Below are positions 58,193 to 64,000 of a stretch of DNA of 64,000 nt, piece by piece. The stretch's first letter is position 1, and the number at the start of each line of letters is the position of its first letter. This DNA is from Streptomyces sp. NBC_01716 (GTDB lineage: Bacteria; Actinomycetota; Actinomycetes; Streptomycetales; Streptomycetaceae), in assembly GCF_036248275.1 (NCBI RefSeq), contig NZ_CP109181.1:3224001-3288000 (forward strand), given 5' to 3'. The position numbers and the translations under genes were made by a program. Below the pieces are notes generated by a model. That model did no database searches and was not told the DNA's origin. It was given only the letters and a program-made list of their open reading frames with translations.

Positions 58193-58241
58193 GTCGTGTT
58201 TCTTTCTGTCGCGGTTTCGGTTGTCTTCGGTTGTGTTGAGC

Positions 58242-60296
58242 TCACACCAGGGCGCGTTCCTTCGCCGCCGCGCTCGGCTGCGAGATCCGGTCCAGCAGCA
58301 GGCCCAGGCACACGATCGCGATGCCGGCCGTCATACCGAGCCCCAGATCGCCCTTGGCCAGGCCCTTCACGACATCGACGCCGAGCGCGCCGCCGCCGAT
58401 CATGCCGCCGATGACGACGATGGCCAGGACCAGCACCACGCCCTGGTTGACGGCGAGTTGGAGGGCGGGCCGGGCCAACGGCAGCTGGACCTGGCGCAGT
58501 TGCTGCCCGGTACCGGCGCCGAGGGAGCGCGCCGCCTCCAGCGCGGAGGGGTCGATCTGCCGGATTCCCTGGGTGGTGATGCGTACGACGGCGGGCAGGG
58601 CGTAGACGACGGCCGCGGCGACAGCCGCCGTACGGCCGCCGCTGAACAGCGCGATCACCGGGATCAGATAGATGAACTGCGGCATCGTCTGCATGATGTC
58701 GAGAACCGGCCTGATCACCCGCTCGATCCTCTCGACGCGCGCCGCGAGGATGCCGATGGCGAAGCCGAGCAGCAGGGTCACCACCAGGGCGGCGAGGACC
58801 TGCGAGAGCGTGTCGAGCGAGCGGTCCCAGAGACCCATCGCGCCGATCGCGGCCAGGGACAGCACCACCGTGACGACGGCCTGCCAGCCGGTCCGCAGTG
58901 CCAGCACGGCGGCGACGAGCAGCAGCGCCCACCAGGGTGTGGCCAGCAGCGCGTCACGCACCGGGTTGATCACCCAGTTCGCGAACCCTTCGGACCAGGT
59001 GAGGGTGCCGCCCAACACCGGTACGCCGGAGCCGAGTTCGCGCTCGATCCAGTCGACGGCCGTGTTGACCGGCTCGCTGATCGAGACGGTCCAGGCCTCG
59101 GGCCACTCCTTGCGGCCGAGTACGGCTCCGAGCACCGCGCCGCCGGCGACGCCCGCGACGATGCCGGGCCAGAGCTTCCACCACGTGGCGCGCCGCCCGG
59201 CGTCGGGGTCTTCGAGCTGTTCGCCGGCCGCGGCCGTCGTACGGTCCAGCCAGATCGCCAGCAGTACGACGGCGATCCCGGCGGGCAGCGCGAGGCCCAC
59301 GTCGACGGTGGAGAGCGCCGTGAAGATCTCGTCGCCGAGTCCGCCCGCGCCGATCATCGAGGCGAGGACGACCATCGACAGACACATCATGATCGTCTGG
59401 TTGAGGCCGAGGAGCATCTGCTTGCGGGCGAGCGGCAGCCGCGCCGTCAACAGCCGCTGCCAGGAACTCGCGCCGAGCGAGGCGGACGCCTCAAGTGCCG
59501 CCGCGTCGGCGCCGCGCAGCCCGAGCGCGGTCAGCCGGGCCATCGGCGGGGCCGCGTAGATGACGGTCGCGACGAAGACGGACGGGATGCCGATGTCGAA
59601 GAGCAGCACGAACGGCAGCAGGTACGAGAAGGCGGGCAGCACCTGCATGGTGTCGAAGACCGGCCGCAGCACGCGCTGGCAGCGGTCGGAGAGCCCGGCC
59701 GCGAGCCCGAGCAGCGCGCCGACGACGGCCGAGACGGTGACGGCGACGACCATCAGGGACAGCGTCTCCATCGCCGGTTCCCACATGCCGAGCAGCCCGA
59801 TCACGGCGAAGGTGGCGAGCGCGGTCGCGGCGGTGCGCAGGGCGCGGCGGCGCAGGCCGGCGCCGCCCGCGTACCAGGCGATCAGTACGGCCGCCACCGT
59901 CACGCCGATGAAGCCGAGGCTCTCCAGCACGCTGAGCACACCGTCGACCGAGCTCTCGGCGGAGTTGCTGATGTGCAGGAGGAAGTAGAGGAACAGGGGG
60001 TGGGTGGTGCGGTTGTCGACGAGCCAGCGGTTGAGGTCGTCGAGCGGCGAGCGCACGTCGACGGTCAGAGCGTCGGGCCAGGCTCCGGTTCCGCCGACGG
60101 CCGCGCTGACGATCGCGACGAGGACGGCGGCGACGAGCAGCATCGCGCGGGGGTTGCCCGCCAGGCGGGACCAGGGTCCGGGGACGCCGTCGCCGGACGG
60201 GCCGGTCTTGCTCGTACGTACGCCGCCAGGACCGGCGCCCGCGTCGTGCCGCGCCGCATCGGTCATCTCGGACACCGGGCCCGGAGCGGCGCTCAT
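58242..60296 (-). CDS. Double-length glycine betaine ABC permease (ProW type, two MetI domains)
   Basis: 684 residues, about twice the usual ProW length. Two tandem BPD_transp_1 domains are visible, each with an EAA-type loop: [20 protein letters not shown] (about residue 270) and [20 protein letters not shown] (about 590). Both are flanked by membrane helices such as [20 protein letters not shown] and [20 protein letters not shown]. The fused protein likely supplies both membrane halves of the importer. Overlaps the ATPase gene by 4 bp and precedes the binding lipoprotein. Confidence 0.95.
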   Translation of the reverse strand: MSAAPGPVSEMTDAARHDAGAGPGGVRTSKTGPSGDGVPGPWSRLAGNPRAMLLVAAVLVAIVSAAVGGTGAWPDALTVDVRSPLDDLNRWLVDNRTTHPLFLYFLLHISNSAESSVDGVLSVLESLGFIGVTVAAVLIAWYAGGAGLRRRALRTAATALATFAVIGLLGMWEPAMETLSLMVVAVTVSAVVGALLGLAAGLSDRCQRVLRPVFDTMQVLPAFSYLLPFVLLFDIGIPSVFVATVIYAAPPMARLTALGLRGADAAALEASASLGASSWQRLLTARLPLARKQMLLGLNQTIMMCLSMVVLASMIGAGGLGDEIFTALSTVDVGLALPAGIAVVLLAIWLDRTTAAAGEQLEDPDAGRRATWWKLWPGIVAGVAGGAVLGAVLGRKEWPEAWTVSISEPVNTAVDWIERELGSGVPVLGGTLTWSEGFANWVINPVRDALLATPWWALLLVAAVLALRTGWQAVVTVVLSLAAIGAMGLWDRSLDTLSQVLAALVVTLLLGFAIGILAARVERIERVIRPVLDIMQTMPQFIYLIPVIALFSGGRTAAVAAAVVYALPAVVRITTQGIRQIDPSALEAARSLGAGTGQQLRQVQLPLARPALQLAVNQGVVLVLAIVVIGGMIGGGALGVDVVKGLAKGDLGLGMTAGIAIVCLGLLLDRISQPSAAAKERALV

Positions 60297-61360
60297 ACCG
60301 CCGCCACCTCCTTGGGTTCCGCGTCGTCGTCCAGCCCCGCGACGACGGCCAGCAGTTCCTCGTAACCGACGACGCCGAGGGTCCGGCCGTCGTCCACGAC
60401 CCGGCAGTAGTCGCCGCTGCGTGCGACGGCCTCGATCGCGTCGGAGACCAGCGTGTCCGGCCCCAGCGCGACGCCCGACTCGCTCTCGCCGTCCCGCGCG
60501 GGGCGCATGGCGCGGCGTACGGAGATGACCTGCTCACGCGGGACGTCGCGGACGAAGTCGCGTACGTAGTCGTCGGCCGGGTTGGCGACGATCTCCTCGG
60601 GCGTGCCGAGCTGCACGATCCCGCCGTCGCGCATCAGCGCGATGCGGTCGCCGAGGCGCAGGGCCTCGTTGAGGTCGTGGGTGATGAAGACCATGGTGCG
60701 GCCCTCCTCACGGTGCAGGCGGATGACCTCTTCCTGCATGTCGCGGCGGATCAGTGGGTCGAGTGCGCTGAACGGCTCGTCGAACAGCAGGACTTGAGGG
60801 TCCACGGCGAGCGCGCGGGCGAGACCGACGCGCTGCTGCTGGCCGCCGGAGAGCTGGCCGGGGCGCCGTTCCTCCAGTCCTTCGAGGCCGACCAGGGCGG
60901 CGACCTCGGCGGCCTTGGCCCGGCGCTCGGCGCGGGGCATGCCCTGGATCTCCAGGCCGTAGGCGACATTGTCGAGCACGGAGCGGTGCGGCAGCAGACC
61001 GAAGTGCTGGAAGACCATCGCGGCGCGGTGCCTGCGCAGTTCGCGCAGCCGGTTCTTGTCCATGGCGATGATGTCCTCGCCGTCCATGGCCAGCTGTCCG
61101 CTGGTCGGCTCGATGAGCCGGGTCAGACAGCGTACGAGGGTCGACTTGCCCGAGCCGGAGAGGCCCATGACGACGAAGACCTCGCCCTTGCGCACATCGA
61201 AGGAGACGTCCCGGACGGCGGCCGTGCAGCCGGTGCGGGTCCTCAACTCCTCGGCGGACAGCGCCGCGTACTCCGCGTTGCCCGGTATTCGGTCGGCCTT
61301 CGGTCCGAAGACCTTCCACAGATCGCGTACGGAGAAGACCGGTTCGGTGGCGGTCATCAC
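60293..61360 (-). CDS. Glycine betaine ABC transporter ATPase (ProV type, with CBS region)
   Basis: 355 residues. Walker A is [20 protein letters not shown], the signature [20 protein letters not shown] and Walker [21 protein letters not shown], with the H-loop in [16 protein letters not shown]. The start [14 protein letters not shown] is typical of ProV. The C-terminal ~80 residues contain a CBS-like region ([20 protein letters not shown]), which in relatives senses ionic strength or ligands. It overlaps both neighbours by 4 bp (ATGA), so synthesis is coupled with the permease and the GMC oxidoreductase. Confidence 0.96.
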   Translation of the reverse strand: MMTATEPVFSVRDLWKVFGPKADRIPGNAEYAALSAEELRTRTGCTAAVRDVSFDVRKGEVFVVMGLSGSGKSTLVRCLTRLIEPTSGQLAMDGEDIIAMDKNRLRELRRHRAAMVFQHFGLLPHRSVLDNVAYGLEIQGMPRAERRAKAAEVAALVGLEGLEERRPGQLSGGQQQRVGLARALAVDPQVLLFDEPFSALDPLIRRDMQEEVIRLHREEGRTMVFITHDLNEALRLGDRIALMRDGGIVQLGTPEEIVANPADDYVRDFVRDVPREQVISVRRAMRPARDGESESGVALGPDTLVSDAIEAVARSGDYCRVVDDGRTLGVVGYEELLAVVAGLDDDAEPKEVAAV

Positions 61361-62910
61361 GCATCACCTCCCGGTGCGGTTGTCTTGGTTGCCGAGGTGA
61401 GCAGTTCGGCGCATTTCTCGCCGACCATCAGGACCCCGATCATCGGATTCACGGCCGGCATGGTGGGGAAGACGGAAGCATCGGCGATTCGGATGCCTCT
61501 CAGCCCACGGATCGTCAGATCCGGTCCGACCACGGCCTGTTCGTCGTCGGGAGCGCCCATCCGGCAGGTGCCGGCCGGGTGGTAGACCGTATGGGCGCAT
61601 TTACGGGCGTACTCGCTCAGCTCGTCGTCGGAGGTGATGTCCGGCCCCGGACAGACCTCGCGGGTCAGCCACGCGGCGAGCGGTTCGGCGGCGGCGATCC
61701 GCCGGGCGATCCTGATGCCGTCCACGAGGGTGCGGCCGTCGTAGTCGTCCTCGTCGGTGAAGTACCGGAAATCCAGTGCCGGTTTGACCTCGGGATCCGC
61801 GCTGGTGAGAAAGAGGCGGCCCCGGCTGCGGGGCTTGGGGATGTTCGGTGTCATCGAGACGCCGTGCGGCGGGCGTTCGTAGCCGAGGCGCTCGGGATTG
61901 TCCGTGAACGGGATCTGGTAGAAGTGGAACATCAGGTCCGGGCCCGGCCAGTCCGGGTCGCGCCGGACGAAGAGGCCCGCGTCGGAGTCCATCGCCGAGT
62001 TCTCGGGGATCGGCCCGTCGGTCTCCCAGACGATGACCGACTCGGGGTGGTCGAGCAGGTTCTCCCCGACACCGGGCAGATCGTGCGTGACGGGGATACC
62101 CAGCGCCTCCAGGTCGGCGCGGGGCCCGATGCCGGAGTGCAGGAGCAGCCGGGGCGTGTCGACGGCGCCGGCGCAGACGAGGACTTCGCGCCGGGCGCGT
62201 ACGTACGACTCCGTACCGTCCGCGGCCCGTACGCGCACGCCGGTCGCGCGGGTGCCGTCGAACTCCAGCCGGTACGCCCAGGTCTCCAGCAGCAGTGTGA
62301 GGTTGGGGCGGTCCAGGAACGGGTGCAGATACGCCACGGAGGCGGACGACCGCTTGTTGTTCTCCGGGTGGTAGGCGAGGTCGAAGAAGCCTGCGCCTTC
62401 GTGGAAGGGCTTCCTGTTGAAGCCCTCGACGCGGGGGACGCCGAGCGCCGCCTGAGCGGCGTCCACGAAGTCACGGGCGATGGGATTACGGTCCTGCTCG
62501 TCCACCGGCACGATGTTGTTGCGCAGCCGCCCGAAGTAGGGCTCCATGGACGCCGCGTCCCAGCCGTCGGCCCCCGCCGCCGCCCATTCGTCCCAGTCGG
62601 ACGGCAGGGGCTTGAAGGCGATCAGGGTGTTGTGCGAGGAGCAGCCGCCGAGCACCCGGGCACGGCTGTGCCGGATGTGGGAGTTGCCGCGCGGCTGCTC
62701 GGTCGTCGGGTAGTCGTAGTCCAGCTCACCGCCCAGCAGCCCCATCCAGCGCCGGAGAGTCAGCACGTCGGGCCGGTCGATGTCGGAGGGCCCGCCCTCG
62801 ATGACGGCGACGGTGACGTCCGGGTCCTCGGTGAGCCGGGAGGCGATCACCGATCCCGCGGTGCCGCCTCCGACGACGACGTAGTCGTATGCGGCGTCGT
62901 GTTCGGCCAT
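61357..62910 (-). CDS. GMC-family oxidoreductase, choline dehydrogenase-like (BetA)
   Basis: 517 residues. It has the N-terminal FAD motif [23 protein letters not shown] signatures [17 protein letters not shown] and [20 protein letters not shown], and the catalytic His region [20 protein letters not shown] with the closing [20 protein letters not shown]. Its coupling to the betaine importer and the aldehyde dehydrogenase implies choline oxidation to betaine aldehyde. It overlaps the ATPase gene by 4 bp. The substrate is inferred from context, since GMC sequences alone do not fix it. Confidence 0.92.
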   Translation of the reverse strand: MAEHDAAYDYVVVGGGTAGSVIASRLTEDPDVTVAVIEGGPSDIDRPDVLTLRRWMGLLGGELDYDYPTTEQPRGNSHIRHSRARVLGGCSSHNTLIAFKPLPSDWDEWAAAGADGWDAASMEPYFGRLRNNIVPVDEQDRNPIARDFVDAAQAALGVPRVEGFNRKPFHEGAGFFDLAYHPENNKRSSASVAYLHPFLDRPNLTLLLETWAYRLEFDGTRATGVRVRAADGTESYVRARREVLVCAGAVDTPRLLLHSGIGPRADLEALGIPVTHDLPGVGENLLDHPESVIVWETDGPIPENSAMDSDAGLFVRRDPDWPGPDLMFHFYQIPFTDNPERLGYERPPHGVSMTPNIPKPRSRGRLFLTSADPEVKPALDFRYFTDEDDYDGRTLVDGIRIARRIAAAEPLAAWLTREVCPGPDITSDDELSEYARKCAHTVYHPAGTCRMGAPDDEQAVVGPDLTIRGLRGIRIADASVFPTMPAVNPMIGVLMVGEKCAELLTSATKTTAPGGDA

Positions 62911-63044
62911 GGGTGTCGTCTACTCCACTTCGCTGGGGTGATTCAAGGTTCTTGCGCGTAATGAGCCGTAATGTGACTGAGCCGTAAGGCAGTTGGCGAG
63001 GGCGAACGGCTTTGGTCGCCGGTGGTGGCCGACGGCCGGCCGGT

Positions 63045-64000
63045 TCAGCCGGCGAACCAGCGGACGGGCCGCGGGGCGAGGTTCTGGTAGATGTGCTTGG
63101 CCTCGCGGTACTCGGCGAGCCCGGCGGGCCCCAGCTCACGCCCGATGCCGGACTTGCCGAAGCCGCCCCACTCGGCCTGCGGCAGGTAGGGGTGGAAGTC
63201 GTTGATCCAGACCGTGCCGTGCCGAAGCCGTCCGGCGACGCGCCGCGCACGCCCGGGGTCCGCCGTCCAGACGCCGCCGGCCAGCCCGTACTCGGTGTCG
63301 TTGGCGAGGGCGACGGCCTCGTCCTCCGTACGGAAGGTCTCGACGGTCAGTACGGGGCCGAAGACCTCCTCGCGGACGACCCGCATCTCGCGGTGGCACT
63401 GGTCGAGGACGGTCGGCTCGTAGAAGTACCCGGCGGCGGGGCGCAGTTCACCCGGTCCGGGTCGTTTGCCGCCGGCCCGCAGCACGGCGCCGTCGGCCAG
63501 CGCGGACGCGACGTACTCCTCGGTCTTCGCCAACTGCCCCTCCGACACGAGTGGTCCGCACTCGACGCCGGCACCGGTGCCCCGGCCGAGGCGGATCCGT
63601 GCGGCGCGGCGGGCGAGTTCGGCGACGAAGCGCTCGCGCAGCGACTCCTCGACGATGAGGCGCGAACCGGCGGAGCAGACCTGGCCGCTGTGGATGAACG
63701 CCGCGTTCAGGGCCTGGTCGACGGCGGTGTCGAAGTCCTCGTCGGTGGCGCAGGAGTCGGCGAAGACGACGTTCGGGTTCTTCCCGCCGAGTTCGAGCGC
63801 GACCTTCTTCACGCCGGGCGCGGCGGCGGCCATCACCTTCGTACCGCTGGCCAGTCCGCCGGTGAACGACACGAGGTCCACGTCGGGGTGTTCGGCCATC
63901 CGGGCGCCGACGGGGTCACCGGCGCCGGTCACCAGGTTGGCGACACCGGCGGGCAGCCCGGCCTCGGTGAGCAGGTCGATCAGGGCGACGGTGCTGAGAG
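63045..64000 (-). CDS. Betaine-aldehyde-dehydrogenase-like protein, cut by window edge
   Basis: The C-terminal ~317 residues of an aldehyde dehydrogenase; the gene continues beyond 64000. Visible are VSFTGGLASGTKVMAAAAPG, the Glu base in KKVALELGGKNPNVVFADS, the catalytic Cys in FIHSGQVCSAGSRLIVEESL and EEVFGPVLTVETFRTEDEAV. The end, YREAKHIYQNLAPRPVRWFA, is typical of betaine aldehyde dehydrogenases. It is the first visible gene of the leftward betaine operon, 134 bp ahead of the GMC gene, and should convert betaine aldehyde to glycine betaine. Confidence 0.93.
   Translation of the reverse strand, partial: LSTVALIDLLTEAGLPAGVANLVTGAGDPVGARMAEHPDVDLVSFTGGLASGTKVMAAAAPGVKKVALELGGKNPNVVFADSCATDEDFDTAVDQALNAAFIHSGQVCSAGSRLIVEESLRERFVAELARRAARIRLGRGTGAGVECGPLVSEGQLAKTEEYVASALADGAVLRAGGKRPGPGELRPAAGYFYEPTVLDQCHREMRVVREEVFGPVLTVETFRTEDEAVALANDTEYGLAGGVWTADPGRARRVAGRLRHGTVWINDFHPYLPQAEWGGFGKSGIGRELGPAGLAEYREAKHIYQNLAPRPVRWFAG

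Noticed and set aside
57936..60365. 809-codon open frame antisense to the ProX/ProW genes
   Set aside because: A composition artefact: rich in Asp/Gly/Arg/Gln/Glu/His runs, no motif, and fully covered by two intact transporter genes.
8660..62000. Scattered CGTACGG/CCGTACG repeats as iterons or regulator sites
   Set aside because: The short motif is spread throughout coding and non-coding DNA on both strands, as in many Streptomyces chromosomes, without clustering.
1..64000. CRISPR arrays, tRNA or rRNA genes
   Set aside because: No regularly spaced short direct repeats and no cloverleaf-like sequence with the conserved T-loop were noticed; a tRNAscan-SE run would be needed to exclude a tRNA firmly.

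Overview
The window is high-GC actinobacterial DNA with Streptomyces-like traits: strong third-position GC (so many long antisense reading frames), frequent GTG starts, GTGA/ATGA overlaps, hairpin terminators mostly lacking T-tracts, and typical Streptomyces families (SCO4848-type membrane protein, DUF1996/DUF305 pair, YihY, RocD, ProX/W/V). The order sdhCDAB, metallophosphoesterase, SCO4848-like protein, D-Ala-D-Ala carboxypeptidase, YihY, trpS resembles, from memory, the SCO483x-SCO486x part of the S. coelicolor core chromosome. The genus is an inference.

Left part (1-17.6 kb) is an accessory zone rich in mobile-element debris. It has small regulator-effector pairs: RidA with a divergent WYL regulator; an Lrp-type regulator with a divergent isopenicillin-N-synthase-like oxygenase; a TetR regulator with a divergent DHA2 drug exporter; a LysR regulator with a divergent cassette of an unknown protein, an MFS transporter and a cupin. 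Between them lie an ISL3 element with perfect 41-bp ends and an early transposase stop, a dead IS5-type element, an IS1182-type fragment ending in a perfect 22-bp hairpin, and an IS30 transposase cut by the 5' part of a group II intron whose far end runs into a truncated GNAT gene.

Centre-left (17.3-27.2 kb) is a compact class I lanthipeptide cluster of the FxLD type, transcribed leftward: an ATPase-fold protein, a PIMT-like O-methyltransferase (FxLD system), a 61-aa precursor ending in a four-Cys core, LanB dehydratase, LanC cyclase and a separate 'thiopeptide-type' (SpaB_C-like) protein. A divergent HTH/TPR-like regulator and a GNAT acetyltransferase flank it. No protease or exporter gene is nearby. 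This is the most distinctive system in the window.

From 27.6 kb onward the DNA looks like ordinary core chromosome: GH20 hexosaminidase, an OHCU-decarboxylase-like protein, the full succinate dehydrogenase operon, a nucleotidyltransferase fused to a cold-shock-like domain, TetR plus MMPL transporter, a two-component system, cell-envelope genes (metallophosphoesterase, carboxypeptidase, YihY, DprE1/DprE2-like pair), RNA 2'-3'-cyclic phosphodiesterase, trpS, rocD, a glutathionylspermidine-synthase-like protein, a CatB-type acetyltransferase, a DUF1996 protein with two strong palindromes upstream, a DUF305 lipoprotein and a LacI regulator.

The right edge (57.2-64.0 kb) is a leftward glycine-betaine operon: aldehyde dehydrogenase (cut by the window edge), choline-dehydrogenase-like GMC oxidoreductase, ATPase, double permease and binding lipoprotein. 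It pairs synthesis of betaine from choline with uptake of ready-made betaine or related osmolytes.
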